A stretch of DNA of 64,000 nucleotides from Crocinitomicaceae bacterium (GCA_002716065.1 PAZE01000006.1:53499-117498); one strand, 5' to 3'; positions 41,642-51,752 are shown, counted from the stretch's first letter. The notes: generated by a model from the sequence alone, not told the origin. A program made the numbers and translations.

Positions 41642-43039
41642 TTAAATGTGAAGAGGACGCTCTGCAGTAGCAGATAAAGCAGCCTCTTTCACAGCTTCGC
41701 TATAGGTAGGATGTGGATGGCAAATCCTAGCAATATCTTCTGCACTTGCTCTATATTCCATTGCAACAACAGCCTCCATAATCAAATCAGCAGCCCTAGG
41801 AGCAACCATATGTACGCCAAGAACCTCATCTGTTTTTTTATCGGAGATGATCTTAATGACACCTTGAATATCCATTGAAGCTCTAGCTCTTCCAAGAGCT
41901 CTAATCGGGAATTGACCAACTTTATAATTAGCACCACTCTCTTTTAGTTGCTCTTCAGTTTTGCCAACAGCAGCAACTTCTGGCCAGGTGTAAACTACGC
42001 CTGGAATTAAATTGTGGTTAATATGGGGCCTTTGACCAGCTATAAGCTCAGCAACAAACACACCTTCTTCTTCTGCCTTATGAGCAAGCATTGCCCCTTT
42101 AACGACATCTCCAATAGCATAAACATTGGAAACAGAAGTTTGAAGGTTTTCATTCACTTCAATTCTGCCAGCTTTATCTGTTGATGCTCCAATGGCCTCT
42201 AAATTAAGACCGTCAGTGTAGGGTTTTCTGCCAACAGATACTAAGCAATAGTCCCCTGAAAAAGAAACCTGCTGGCCTTTTTTGTTTTTGGCTTTTACCT
42301 CTACTTCTTTGCCGTTGTTTTTAACGCTTTCTACAGCATGATTAAAATTAAATTTAAAGCCTTCTCTTTTTAATACCTTCATTAATTCCTTCCCTAAGGT
42401 TTTATCCATAGAAGGAATAAGTGAGTCTGCATATTCAAGAACTGTTACTTGAGACCCTAAACGAGCATAAACAGAACCTAATTCTAGTCCAATAACTCCA
42501 CCACCAATAACAATTAAATTTTTCGGAATTTCTTTAAGACTCAACGCTTCAGTTGATGTAATTATTCTTTTTTTATCGAGTTCCATTCCAGGAAAAAAAT
42601 TTGGCTTTGATCCTGTAGCGACAATTACATTGGTAGTTTCAATTTTTGATTCTTTCTTTCCTTTAATTTGAATAGTAGTAGGGTTTATAAATGATCCAAC
42701 GCCTTGAATAACATCTATTTTATTTTTATCCATTAGGAATTTAACTCCATCGCAAGTTTGGCTGATAACTTCTTTTTTTCTTTCCATCATCTGAGCCAAA
42801 TCTACTTTGGGTTCATCTATTACAATACCATGTTTCTGAAAGTCTTTTTTAGCAGTGTGAAAATGCTCACTTGAATCCAACAATGCCTTTGAAGGAATGC
42901 ATCCAACATTTAAACAAGTCCCTCCAAGGGTATCGTATTTTTCAACTAAAGCAGTTTTTAATCCAAGTTGTGCGCAACGAATGGCAGCAACATATCCACC
43001 TGGACCAGAACCTATAACAGTAACATCGTATTTACTCAT
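41642..43039 (-). CDS. lpd: Dihydrolipoyl dehydrogenase
   Basis: Lpd (E3) reoxidises dihydrolipoyl groups of pyruvate and 2-oxoglutarate dehydrogenases and of GcvH, reducing NAD. The 465-residue flavoprotein has the FAD dinucleotide fold DVTVIGSGPGGYVAAIRCAQ, the redox disulfide GGTCLNVGCIPSKALL, a second NAD fold IVIGGGVIGLELGSVYARLG, YAIGDVV and the interface His-Glu pair HPHPTYSEAVKEA. I chose ATG 43039 over a TTG at 43063 because the fold starts directly after it and the TTG lies in a putative promoter box. The gene leads lpd-hemH-pabB-tilS. No E1/E2 genes lie nearby. Confidence 0.96.
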   Translation of the reverse strand: MSKYDVTVIGSGPGGYVAAIRCAQLGLKTALVEKYDTLGGTCLNVGCIPSKALLDSSEHFHTAKKDFQKHGIVIDEPKVDLAQMMERKKEVISQTCDGVKFLMDKNKIDVIQGVGSFINPTTIQIKGKKESKIETTNVIVATGSKPNFFPGMELDKKRIITSTEALSLKEIPKNLIVIGGGVIGLELGSVYARLGSQVTVLEYADSLIPSMDKTLGKELMKVLKREGFKFNFNHAVESVKNNGKEVEVKAKNKKGQQVSFSGDYCLVSVGRKPYTDGLNLEAIGASTDKAGRIEVNENLQTSVSNVYAIGDVVKGAMLAHKAEEEGVFVAELIAGQRPHINHNLIPGVVYTWPEVAAVGKTEEQLKESGANYKVGQFPIRALGRARASMDIQGVIKIISDKKTDEVLGVHMVAPRAADLIMEAVVAMEYRASAEDIARICHPHPTYSEAVKEAALSATAERPLHI

Positions 43040-43060
43040 TTTCTTAAATTTATTAGCATA

Positions 43061-43068
43061 CAAATGTA
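43061..43068 (-). promoter_or_regulatory. Putative -7 box for lpd-hemH-pabB-tilS
   Basis: TACATTTG on the minus strand matches TAnnTTTG exactly and lies 22 bp before the lpd ATG at 43039, giving a leader of about 15 nt. It overlaps the TTG that would otherwise be an alternative start, which supports the ATG. No -33 TTG was found. Confidence 0.45.
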
Positions 43069-43097
43069 ATTATTCTCTTAAAAAACAGACTTATTTG

Positions 43098-43553
43098 TTA
43101 AAGCCTATTCGCAAGTTTTTTTGAATTGTTAAAAAGAAAGTAATGAATTAATGCAAAAGCAATAATTAGCGGCCGAATAGCAGTATTAAATTCTTGAGGG
43201 GAAATAATCCAAAAAAGAATTAGTATAAAAAATAAAATGGTCATTATAAGGTAAAAATAGGTAAGCTTTGATTGAAGTTTTGTAGAAAAGATGGAAATAA
43301 GAGAAATACAAAGAAGTGGGTTTGCCCATAAAAGATTTAAATTATCTTTCGTTGCTCCATGATCTGTACCTATCCACATAAATAGTAAGATAGCCCCTAA
43401 CTGTGTCCCTAAAAACAGCAGAGATCCAAACCAAATTTTTGAAAATAAACGTACACTTATAATTCCCGCCAACAAAGTGATAATTAACATTGCCCAGAAG
43501 TAAGTGCTTATATTTATTTTTTCTTTTGGAAGATCGAGCTCGTTGGTAAGCAA
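43098..43553 (-). pseudogene. C-terminal membrane part of the DUF4105 protein, in a shifted frame
   Basis: This 151-residue frame has about five hydrophobic helices (STYFWAMLIITLLAGIISV, SLLFLGTQLGAILLFMW, NPLLCISLISIF and others) and ends LFNNSKKLANRL. Bacteroidota DUF4105 proteins usually continue from the periplasmic domain into such a membrane domain, giving about 390 residues. The upstream frame ends instead in an off-pattern tail. In this frame the sequence is open upstream of the TTG at 43553 (VKNNSELLTNELDLP), so a single-base shift near 43560-43590 would join the two smoothly. It is best read as the 3' part of one broken or mis-sequenced gene. Confidence 0.75.
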
Positions 43554-44284
43554 TTCTGAGTTGTTTTTAACAAGGGGTATTTTTCCCCAGAGGAATCAAT
43601 AATATAGCTCATGTTTAAAATCTCTTCCATGTATGAGGGTAAAAACATAAGGTGGTGGTTGCTAACTTTAACATCAATCTTTTTACCCAAAACAAGATCA
43701 ATTCCTAAATCGAGCCAAGGCATTTTATTTAGTCGTAGGTCAATAATTTCTCTAAAACTGTATTTATCTGCATCAGGATGATTAGCCAGAATTAGACTAT
43801 CGCCAATACTTGAAATTAGCAAGTCTCTAATTCGTGAAGAGCAATTGTCGTAAAAAAAGTCGTATTTGTAGCTTCTGTTTTCAGGTAAATAATTTTCTTT
43901 AATTGCATCGTACAGCCTTTGCTTTTGCTGTAAATTAAGGTTAAGCTGTTGTTCTCTTACTCCTCTTTTAAAATAGATGTACTCATAGATGAAATTTTGA
44001 AACTTTTGTTTGCCTAATTTATACACCAATTTTCCTTTAGCAAAATCATAACCAAATTCAGCTTGGTTTTCTGAAAATTCAAACATTCCCCAATTGTAAA
44101 TCTCATCCAATGTGTTATTTCGGTCTTGTACTCGAATAGCACTATGACCAAATAAAGAATAGATTTCATTCCCTTCATCGCAAGTAAGTAAACTTATTGT
44201 GCTGCTATTGGTTAGTGTTGTTGCAAAACTTAAAAAAGGAGCAAACAAAAAAATGATTAGTAAAGACTTAAAGTTTAAAAACAT
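43514..44284 (-). CDS. DUF4105 periplasmic protein, N-terminal part before a frameshift
   Basis: A 256-residue frame with a signal peptide (LLIIFLFAPFLSFAT) and the DUF4105 (Lnb-like) domain: ISLLTCDEGNEIYSLFGHSAIRV, IYNWGMFEF, FAKGKLVYKLG, YDFFYDNCSSRIRDLL (paired Cys) and NHHLMFLPSYMEEIL. After YIIDSSGEKYPL it reads LKTTQNCLPTSSIFQKKK and stops, which is not like the family; the other frame continues as VKNNSELLTNELDLP and reaches the membrane domain. Adding one base in the CCCC run near 43580 would restore the join. The function of DUF4105 in Bacteroidota is unknown; Lnb homologues act on lipoproteins. It overlaps tatD by 17 bp. Confidence 0.82.
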   Translation of the reverse strand: MFLNFKSLLIIFLFAPFLSFATTLTNSSTISLLTCDEGNEIYSLFGHSAIRVQDRNNTLDEIYNWGMFEFSENQAEFGYDFAKGKLVYKLGKQKFQNFIYEYIYFKRGVREQQLNLNLQQKQRLYDAIKENYLPENRSYKYDFFYDNCSSRIRDLLISSIGDSLILANHPDADKYSFREIIDLRLNKMPWLDLGIDLVLGKKIDVKVSNHHLMFLPSYMEEILNMSYIIDSSGEKYPLLKTTQNCLPTSSIFQKKK

Positions 44285-45044
44285 CTATGGTATTTTTAGT
44301 GGTTGTCGAAGCTATATTTTCTAGGCTGCATTGGTATATGGTTGCTAGTTTTTCAGCTATTAAGATAACGTTAGTGCTACAGTTTTGTTTTCCTCTGTAT
44401 GGGTGAGGGGCTAAATAAGGAGCATCTGTTTCTAGTATTAGGTGTTCAAGGCTAATGTTAGAAAGGGTTTTGTCTAACCCCGCATTTTTAAATGTAACCA
44501 CCCCTCCAACGCCTAATTTAAAGCCGCCATAATCAATAATTTTATTGGCTTGATGCACATCTCCTGTAAAGCAATGAAATACTCCGGTGAGATTGTCATC
44601 ATTATGGAAATCAAGCACTTCAAACAACTCATTAAATGAATCTCTTGCATGAATAACAATTGGAAGACTGTATTTTTTAGCCCAATTTAGTTGAGTAATA
44701 AATGCCTCTTTCTGAATTTCTAGTGATGTTTTATCCCAATATAAATCAATTCCAATTTCCCCAATGGCAATTATGTTGTGGTTTTTCAAATAGGACTCAA
44801 TTATTGTTAGTTCGGCTAAGTAATTTTCTTTCACAGAACAAGGGTGTAATCCTATCATAGGGTAGCATATATCAGGGAAAGTTGCACAAAGATGTAATAA
44901 TGGTTGAATTGACAAACTATCTATATTGGGCAAGAGAAGTTTTTGGATGTTTAAATCTTTACAAGACGAAATGGTTTTTTCAATATTTGCTGAAAATTCC
45001 GGTAAGTACAAATGAGTATGTGAGTCTATAAAGAAATTATTCAT
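44268..45044 (-). CDS. tatD: TatD-family metal-dependent hydrolase (DNase)
   Basis: A 258-residue TIM-barrel amidohydrolase-like protein. The metal ligands stand in the expected places: FIDSHTHLY (HxH), GEIGIDLYWD (Glu), VIHARDSFNE (His), GVFHCFTGD (His) and LETDAPYLAPHPYRGK (Asp). TatD proteins have 3'-5' exonuclease activity and help in oxidative DNA repair; some act on D-aminoacyl-tRNA. The start ATG overlaps the stop of the upstream membrane protein gene by 8 bp, and the 3' end overlaps the DUF4105 gene, so it is embedded in the porV2-porU2 gene string with no obvious functional tie. Confidence 0.92.
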   Translation of the reverse strand: MNNFFIDSHTHLYLPEFSANIEKTISSCKDLNIQKLLLPNIDSLSIQPLLHLCATFPDICYPMIGLHPCSVKENYLAELTIIESYLKNHNIIAIGEIGIDLYWDKTSLEIQKEAFITQLNWAKKYSLPIVIHARDSFNELFEVLDFHNDDNLTGVFHCFTGDVHQANKIIDYGGFKLGVGGVVTFKNAGLDKTLSNISLEHLILETDAPYLAPHPYRGKQNCSTNVILIAEKLATIYQCSLENIASTTTKNTIDVFKL

Positions 45045-46545
45045 TGATTAAGTATGAAAATGAATGGTTTTTTGGATTATAGTTTACTTCTTTGAAATTA
45101 GAATTACAGTAAATTAAAAGTTTATCAAAAGTAACAAACCTAGCTTGATTCATTGATAAAATTAGATTCCTGTTGGTTGAAGAATTTTCATAATCAATTT
45201 TTTCAGTGTTGTGGTTAACTAAATTTCCGTTTACAATTTTTGAGCCACCATTAATAGAATTAAACTTTTGAAACTCCAAGACTTTTGATTTTACGTTAAC
45301 ACCTTTATTTTTTAAAAAATCTTCCACCCCATTTCTAAGAACATAAACTCCTTTAAAATTATCAGGCGTATTAATTAATAAAACTGATTGGGTTTTAACA
45401 CAAATAGCAGATAATTTATTCAGGTATGAAGAACAAAGAAAAGAGGCATTTTTCCATTTATAAGTATCTTGAATTGTAAGAGAACAAAAAACTGTGGCTA
45501 AAATAATAGACAAAAATGGAACGTATTGACTCTTCCAATGAGAAATAAAAAAACTTATTGAAATGCAAAATATCAGCGTATTAAAGTAGCCGTATCTATC
45601 GGATTCAATTGAGTGAAAAGAAGAAGTCTCAAGAGTTATTACCGGTAAAAGGGTGATTAGGAATAAAAGTAAAATTAAAGTAAATGACCTTTTAAATTTA
45701 TTTAAAGAGTAGTTTCTAAGAAAAGGAATGGTCAAACCTGCCAGCGAAATTACAACGCAAATTGCAATATATGGACTATTTGAAAATCGAAAAAAGGTGA
45801 TATACTTTAAAATATAGACCCCTATAGATTTTAAAATTAAAAACAAATCAAAAGACAGGTGCCTGTCTATTCCATAGCCACCAACAAAACTGTCAAGAAC
45901 AAAATATCTTGTTAAGATGTTTCCAATAACCAAAAGTGTGGTTGGTAAAAGAGTTTTTCGTATTCTTTTAAAATTGTAGTTATACCAGTCTAATGCTATA
46001 ACAACAAAAGGAATAATGTAGCCCATCTCTTTACATAGAATAGAAAGTGTTAGTAACAGGTAGAAAAGAAAGTATCTGCTGTTTATGTAACACCTAATGC
46101 TGAGCAAAGCAAAAAACATACATATGGGGTAACTAATTGCTGACAACCATACCACACTTTCAGTATGATAGGGAAGTATTAAAAAAAACAATCCACAAAG
46201 GATCGGAAAAAAAACTGATAGTGAATTTTTTTGAACTTTAACAAGTAAAAAAATTTGCCAGCTCACAGCTATGTGAATAGTTAATTGTAACAAGTGAAAA
46301 GCAACGAAGTTTTCACCAAAAACTTTATACACTACAAGTTGAAATAGGTGAGTTAAGGGCAAGAAAAACGGATCATTAAAATTTTCTAGAATTAAGTCCC
46401 ATCCCTTTTCTTTAGCGTTAAAAAAGAAACAAAAATCGTCAGATAACAAACCTACATAAACGCAGTTAAAGTAAGCAGTTAAGCCGATAATAGTAAAACA
46501 AAATAATATGAAATAGTTATTTGAAATTAATGTATTTAGCCTCAT
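45037..46545 (-). CDS. Polytopic membrane protein, GT-C glycosyltransferase-like
   Basis: A 502-residue protein with about ten to twelve membrane helices in the first ~370 residues, then a soluble tail of ~130. The first periplasmic loop carries an acidic pair (LLSDDFCFFFNAKEKGWD), as in GT-C enzymes that use lipid-linked sugars, and another motif IESDRYGYF lies in a late loop. The tail (LLINTPDNFKGVYVLRNGVE) resembles the soluble end of other Bacteroidota membrane glycosyltransferase-like proteins. It is coupled to porU2 by an ATGA overlap and to tatD by 8 bp. A role in making a surface glycan, perhaps the one linked to type IX cargo, is possible but not shown. Confidence 0.6.
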   Translation of the reverse strand: MRLNTLISNNYFILFCFTIIGLTAYFNCVYVGLLSDDFCFFFNAKEKGWDLILENFNDPFFLPLTHLFQLVVYKVFGENFVAFHLLQLTIHIAVSWQIFLLVKVQKNSLSVFFPILCGLFFLILPYHTESVVWLSAISYPICMFFALLSIRCYINSRYFLFYLLLTLSILCKEMGYIIPFVVIALDWYNYNFKRIRKTLLPTTLLVIGNILTRYFVLDSFVGGYGIDRHLSFDLFLILKSIGVYILKYITFFRFSNSPYIAICVVISLAGLTIPFLRNYSLNKFKRSFTLILLLFLITLLPVITLETSSFHSIESDRYGYFNTLIFCISISFFISHWKSQYVPFLSIILATVFCSLTIQDTYKWKNASFLCSSYLNKLSAICVKTQSVLLINTPDNFKGVYVLRNGVEDFLKNKGVNVKSKVLEFQKFNSINGGSKIVNGNLVNHNTEKIDYENSSTNRNLILSMNQARFVTFDKLLIYCNSNFKEVNYNPKNHSFSYLINE

Positions 46546-49500
46546 CTCATTAAATACATTTTACCAAAGCCTTTTTTAAAAGCATGATCTCCGCTTGTAT
46601 TTCTGTGCTCAATATTTTCACCATTTATTTTAGCGGTTACTTTATAAAAGTAGATGCCGTTTGCTAATAAATCTCCAAACTGATCTCTTCCATCCCAAAA
46701 GTAATCTGTTTTATTGTGCCCAATTTTGATGTTACCTAAATCAGCCATAGTTATCTCCTTGACAACTTTACCAGAAACAGAAAAAATTTGAATTAAAATA
46801 TCATCTGGAAAAACACTACCTGTTAAAGTAAATACAAAGTGAGTTTTGGTGCTAAATGGATTGGGATAATTGTAGATGTTCGTAATTTTTGAGGCTGTGA
46901 TAACTTCAAAATTTATTTGATATTCGTTGTCTCCAGAATAATTGTTTTTTTTGTCTCTTGCTTGAACTTTTATTGAGTAATTTCCATCTAAAGTAAACGT
47001 TGGGTTATATTCAATTCTACAAGTGTTTTTTGAATTGTTTGCAGGAAAAAAATTCATTATATCTTCGCCATTGGAATTCTTAAAATGTATTCTTTCCCAA
47101 TTATTTGATGATGGGTATAAGATAAATACACTAAAATTTGAGGTGTCTGTTTGTTCATTTAGCAGCAGAAATTCGTTTTCATCATCAAGAGAAATTACAA
47201 TACTAGGAGTTGGACTAATGATATCGTTATTTAAGATGTGAATACCATCAAATGTAACATCTAACAATGGATTTGTAACATCTTCCAAAACATTGAAATT
47301 TGTTTGAAGGATATTATTGAAATAAAATTGTTCGGGTTGATCTTGCTTGCCTGTTGTAAAGTTCATTGGGTTGGCAGTAATCCACAGATTGTTATCTCCT
47401 GGAAGATTTGTAGTTGAAAAGACAATAGTGTCCATAAGAATATCTCCAGCCTTTAAAGAGTCTTGTCTTGGGTAGCTAATTGTATTTGCTGTAAAAGTTT
47501 CATCATAAATATCGTATTTAACCAATAAGCTGTCCATGTCAAATTTTGATATGTTTTCAATAACAACAGCAAATCTAATAGAGTCTCCCTCTTGAATCCC
47601 ATTGTTGTTTAAATTTATAAAATATCCCTTTTTGGGATTCACAGCAAGCTCAGGGGCAGGGTCATATAATATCTGCCACCTATCAATTTGAACAGGAGTA
47701 GAATTAGCTGAATCAATGGTGTAAGCTTCCAATTGAATTTTTGGATATATGAGTGGGTCAATAGTTGATATATCTACTTGATCAAGAGTAGTGAAAAGTT
47801 CGTCAAGCAACAGGGTTTTGGTATTATTGAAAGACAATCCGTAAACTTTTAATCTTGAACTATCTTCAGTAATAGTTTCTAAAGCGTGTTGCTCCCAATA
47901 TATTTTTTCCCAGTTTAGTGCGGGGCCAGCTGTACTTGATGATATATAGCCAGAGACATCGTTGCCATAAATATTAGCTTCAAAGCTTAACAATTCAACA
48001 GGATCAGCAGGATTAGCAACACCAGCCGCAACAGGGTTACTATACAGTTCAATTATGGAACTTGGATTGCCCTTTTGTGAAAACAATGCAAAGCCTACAT
48101 CATCCATTCCTGGCTGAAATCCAGTAGCACCTAGATTACTAAAAGCTGTATAAAGGTTACTAGGCCATTGGTTGTATAATTGTAAAGGAGAATTGAAATT
48201 ATCAGGTATATATGAATAGGCAACAACATATGATGAGTCAGGAATGTTGTTTAAAAAAGTGGCAAGATTATCCAATTGTTGAGCATTATTAAAGTGGAAA
48301 ATAAAATATTTTTGGCACCTATTTCTTCCCATAGAGTTGATGCCACATGGCGAAGGACCTGGACCATTGAACTGGCCAGCACAATGAAAGCTATGACAGT
48401 CCTCGCAATTTACTCCACTTGGATGATCTACACACCATGGTTTTAGAGTGTTGTTGTCAACTACTCCAACAATTATACTTGGCCACAACCAGCCACCATA
48501 ATCCATTCTCTCTCCTGATAAAGACCAGCTTGTTCCTTCCCACTGAGGACCGGTAGAAAAATTAATATTTGTTTCTACTTTAATTTTAGATATTGATGGA
48601 GAAAAATCAAAAGTTCTAGCAGGTCTATTGTATTCTATATTAATTAGAGAGTTGTTTTTAAACTGAAAGAAATGGCTTTGCCCCCAACCCCATTTATTAG
48701 GGATATATTGAAAAGAATGCTCCTTCCAATCTAATACAGAGCTGTCTGGAGAGCATCTCCAAAAATATACAGTGGAATCTGTAAAATACAATGGGTCGGA
48801 AGAGTTAATATTTGAGTTCAACCAATTATTTGGTAGCGCTTCAACAACTCCACCTGGACTATTGACTTGCTGATATTTTTTGAAGGGAGAATTAAATTCA
48901 TCAGTTGTGTCAATTTCGAAAATGTAATTTTTTGCTGGTTCAAATGGATTCATTGTTGAACCTTTGAGAGTGTCAATTTGAGTTCCCACAATTGCAAAAT
49001 CATAAGGCCATACGGGTTGAATTGCGTTGGATAATATTATAATGTTTTTGGTTAAAGTATTGTTGCCAAACTCATCATATTGCTCTTCAACAGCAGATAG
49101 TGGTAAGTCAATGCTAATTTCAAATTGATTGAACCCTACTGAAATTAGTGGGTTTACAGGGATTGACAAAACTACAGTATCTAAATAGTTGGTTCCTGAA
49201 ATATTTCGAGAAATAATTTCACTACTTCCATCAGGATAGTAACGAATGAGCTCCAAACGAACTGAGTCTTTATAGGCTCTTCCAATATTTGTGATTACCA
49301 AATTTAATTCAAAGGTGTCAATGGATAAATTGATAGCGCTAGGGCTTTGCCATATGCGAGATGAGTCAAGAACTATCTCAGGCTTATTGTGATGATTGGT
49401 TTTTATGGCTGGGTCTCCTTGAAGAGAAAATCCGTTGTAAGTACTTTGGTAAATTGGATTCCAATCAATTCCAAATGTAAATTGATCGATTGAATCGACA

Positions 49501-51752
49501 GTCATTTTCATTTGCTGACCAATAGTTTTTCCATATCCTTTTGAGGCTATAAAGTCATAAAGAAAATTTACGTACTGATTGGTAAATGGTGTTATTCCTT
49601 GTTTAATTGTAGACAAAAAAGCAATAGCACCCTCATTGTCAGGAGACACTAAAGATTGTGAAAAATTCGTTGTGTCTGGATTATGTACATCACCACTATA
49701 GCAACCAATTCCGATAACCAATGGATATTTATCTTCATTATTCCAATTATCAGGTGAATCTATATTCTGACTAAAACCAATTGCTGATCCTGAATGCCCA
49801 AAAAATGTTATAATGGAAACCCCGTCTTCTAATAATTCTGCAACTTCTTGAAAATCATTATTGTTCAATGAATTGGAAAAGGGGTCTTTGGAAAAGTTAT
49901 GGACATAACCTCCAAAGAGTGTGTCTTCAATAGTATTTTCAAAATAGGAAAGCCATGTAGTTATGTAATTTTGTTCTGATGTATCAGCACCTCCTCCAAA
50001 GTGGAGGATGTTTTTTTGCCATTCTTTATTGGCTAAGTTGTAAATGTCAAAAGGATTTTGTTGAAGTTCGTAGCTTATGGTCTTATTTAGGTATGAATTT
50101 AGTTCACTTGCAGAAGAACAACTTAATCTTCCAATTGGAATACTAAATCCTTTGGAATTTAAATCTAGGCCAACAGCAAAATGATTGTCAGATGATGGAT
50201 ATCCATAAGATGGGACCAAACATTGATTGTAAAGTGTGTTGCTATTTCTGGGATGTAAATTAGTAAAAGGTTGGGGGGCAATAGTTATGGATTTGCCAAT
50301 TAAAAATAAATGTGATGGCCATGAATTCCATTCATTCATTGTCATCTTTAAAAAGCGCTTTATGGAAAGAGGGTGAAGATATATCCCTGCTCCATATTGG
50401 TGGTAAAGCTCTTCAATGTCAACAACAACAGTGTCGTAGTCTGTTGATCTATAGGCCCCATAGTTTATTGCTTCGGTCATCAATTTTTTGTGCGTAACAA
50501 TAATATAGGCGTCATTTAAATTTAAAGACTCAAAATCTCTAAAAAAACCGTTTGTACCAACTGGAGAAAAATCGTTTATAGTAAAGAAATTTAAGGAGTC
50601 TGTGATATAACAAATGGAGCTATCTCCGATAGTTGAATTGGGGATTAAAACACTTCCGTTGGAGCCATTGTAAACAACTTTAATTCTTTTTATTTCGTTG
50701 TTAATTACATACAAAATGGGGTTGTTAACAGAGGAGTTTAGATTGGTGAAGTCAACTCTTGATTTTAAAGAATTAGGATTATTTGCTAAACCAAAAGTAA
50801 AAGTAGAATCACCATTGAAATTAAAATTATGGGGATACCAAAGGGTGATTTCAGAAATATGTTGTCTGTCAGTACCCTGGCCAATAGCTCCAATTTCATG
50901 AGTTATTGAAGAAGTTGATGAGTTAACGTTAACAGGAAATGAAAAATTAATTTTATCATATCCATAATAGGAGGTATCCATAATAGGTGAGTTGTTAAAA
51001 TACAACTTGGTATTATGATTTGGCGGTGGTGGAGTTACTGGTGGTAATACTTCAGCAGAATTAGAGCTGATAATAGTGACCCTTGCTTTAGAAGATGGCC
51101 CTGAGCTATATACATTTTCAGAAGAAATGATTTCAGAATTGCTGTTTCCTTTTGTTAAAACAGGACCCACCCAACCTTCTCCTTTTTCAAAAAGCGGACT
51201 TGATAAACCTTCTTCCTGTTCCCCAAAAGTATAATTAGAAAAGAACTTAACATAGTTTTTATTCCAACAATAATTCCTAGGACTAAAGGAATTGAAATTG
51301 ATGGAGTCTTCTTTTATCATTCTTTGGGCTCCCCCTTGAGAGGTCCATGTTAAATAATAGCGAATAGTATCGTTAAAAAGACTGTAATAAGGGTCGGTTA
51401 CATATTCAGGTGAAGTATATACCAAACTGTCTAGCCAGCTAGTATTTTTTTCAGCATAAAACTCTATATAATCATCTCCGTTTAAAAATCCGTTTCCATC
51501 TTCATCCTCAATGTGAATTGCCACTTCTTTTTCTTTTCCAAATACTTGAAATTCATTGGTTGTGATTGTAGAAATGTCCACTCCGGACTGAAATAGGGTG
51601 ATTTTAATAGTGTTGTATTCTAATCGGTGAATGCCAGTTTTATAAATTGGAAATTTAAAATATTGTTGAGAGTAGTTAATCCATTCATTCCCATATTGTT
51701 GACTATGATGTAATAAGGGGATTAATAGAAATATGAGTAAAATTTTTCTCAA
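46542..51752 (-). CDS. porU2: PorU2-type C25 family cysteine protease / putative T9SS sortase
   Basis: A 1,736-residue exported protein: signal peptide (ILLIFLLIPLLHHSQQ), N-terminal beta domains, then a gingipain-like C25 peptidase domain. The catalytic residues are visible as His653 in FFGHSGSAIG and Cys684 in GIGCYSGDV. CARDB-like Ig domains follow (LVITNIGRAYKDSV, FAVVIENISKFDMDSL). The end is FlgD-like (IYNYPNPFSTKTHF, WDGRDQFGDLLANGIYFYKV). PorU sortases remove the CTD of type IX cargo and attach it to the surface. The greater length and the adjacent porV2-like gene fit the PorU2 subgroup. A Cys-rich loop near 1116-1136 includes CEDCH. It overlaps porV2 and the next gene by 4 bp each. 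Confidence 0.85.
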   Translation of the reverse strand: MRKILLIFLLIPLLHHSQQYGNEWINYSQQYFKFPIYKTGIHRLEYNTIKITLFQSGVDISTITTNEFQVFGKEKEVAIHIEDEDGNGFLNGDDYIEFYAEKNTSWLDSLVYTSPEYVTDPYYSLFNDTIRYYLTWTSQGGAQRMIKEDSINFNSFSPRNYCWNKNYVKFFSNYTFGEQEEGLSSPLFEKGEGWVGPVLTKGNSNSEIISSENVYSSGPSSKARVTIISSNSAEVLPPVTPPPPNHNTKLYFNNSPIMDTSYYGYDKINFSFPVNVNSSTSSITHEIGAIGQGTDRQHISEITLWYPHNFNFNGDSTFTFGLANNPNSLKSRVDFTNLNSSVNNPILYVINNEIKRIKVVYNGSNGSVLIPNSTIGDSSICYITDSLNFFTINDFSPVGTNGFFRDFESLNLNDAYIIVTHKKLMTEAINYGAYRSTDYDTVVVDIEELYHQYGAGIYLHPLSIKRFLKMTMNEWNSWPSHLFLIGKSITIAPQPFTNLHPRNSNTLYNQCLVPSYGYPSSDNHFAVGLDLNSKGFSIPIGRLSCSSASELNSYLNKTISYELQQNPFDIYNLANKEWQKNILHFGGGADTSEQNYITTWLSYFENTIEDTLFGGYVHNFSKDPFSNSLNNNDFQEVAELLEDGVSIITFFGHSGSAIGFSQNIDSPDNWNNEDKYPLVIGIGCYSGDVHNPDTTNFSQSLVSPDNEGAIAFLSTIKQGITPFTNQYVNFLYDFIASKGYGKTIGQQMKMTVDSIDQFTFGIDWNPIYQSTYNGFSLQGDPAIKTNHHNKPEIVLDSSRIWQSPSAINLSIDTFELNLVITNIGRAYKDSVRLELIRYYPDGSSEIISRNISGTNYLDTVVLSIPVNPLISVGFNQFEISIDLPLSAVEEQYDEFGNNTLTKNIIILSNAIQPVWPYDFAIVGTQIDTLKGSTMNPFEPAKNYIFEIDTTDEFNSPFKKYQQVNSPGGVVEALPNNWLNSNINSSDPLYFTDSTVYFWRCSPDSSVLDWKEHSFQYIPNKWGWGQSHFFQFKNNSLINIEYNRPARTFDFSPSISKIKVETNINFSTGPQWEGTSWSLSGERMDYGGWLWPSIIVGVVDNNTLKPWCVDHPSGVNCEDCHSFHCAGQFNGPGPSPCGINSMGRNRCQKYFIFHFNNAQQLDNLATFLNNIPDSSYVVAYSYIPDNFNSPLQLYNQWPSNLYTAFSNLGATGFQPGMDDVGFALFSQKGNPSSIIELYSNPVAAGVANPADPVELLSFEANIYGNDVSGYISSSTAGPALNWEKIYWEQHALETITEDSSRLKVYGLSFNNTKTLLLDELFTTLDQVDISTIDPLIYPKIQLEAYTIDSANSTPVQIDRWQILYDPAPELAVNPKKGYFINLNNNGIQEGDSIRFAVVIENISKFDMDSLLVKYDIYDETFTANTISYPRQDSLKAGDILMDTIVFSTTNLPGDNNLWITANPMNFTTGKQDQPEQFYFNNILQTNFNVLEDVTNPLLDVTFDGIHILNNDIISPTPSIVISLDDENEFLLLNEQTDTSNFSVFILYPSSNNWERIHFKNSNGEDIMNFFPANNSKNTCRIEYNPTFTLDGNYSIKVQARDKKNNYSGDNEYQINFEVITASKITNIYNYPNPFSTKTHFVFTLTGSVFPDDILIQIFSVSGKVVKEITMADLGNIKIGHNKTDYFWDGRDQFGDLLANGIYFYKVTAKINGENIEHRNTSGDHAFKKGFGKMYLMR

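Noticed and set aside
43514-43600. Programmed -1 frameshift joining the two DUF4105 frames
   Set aside because: The A5 run (TTA AAA ACA) does not form an X-XXY-YYZ slippery heptamer in the needed frame, and no downstream stem was evident.
48390-48410. CEDCH (CxxCH) as a heme c site in PorU2
   Set aside because: A single motif inside a Cys-rich loop of a 1,736-residue protease, with no cytochrome features.
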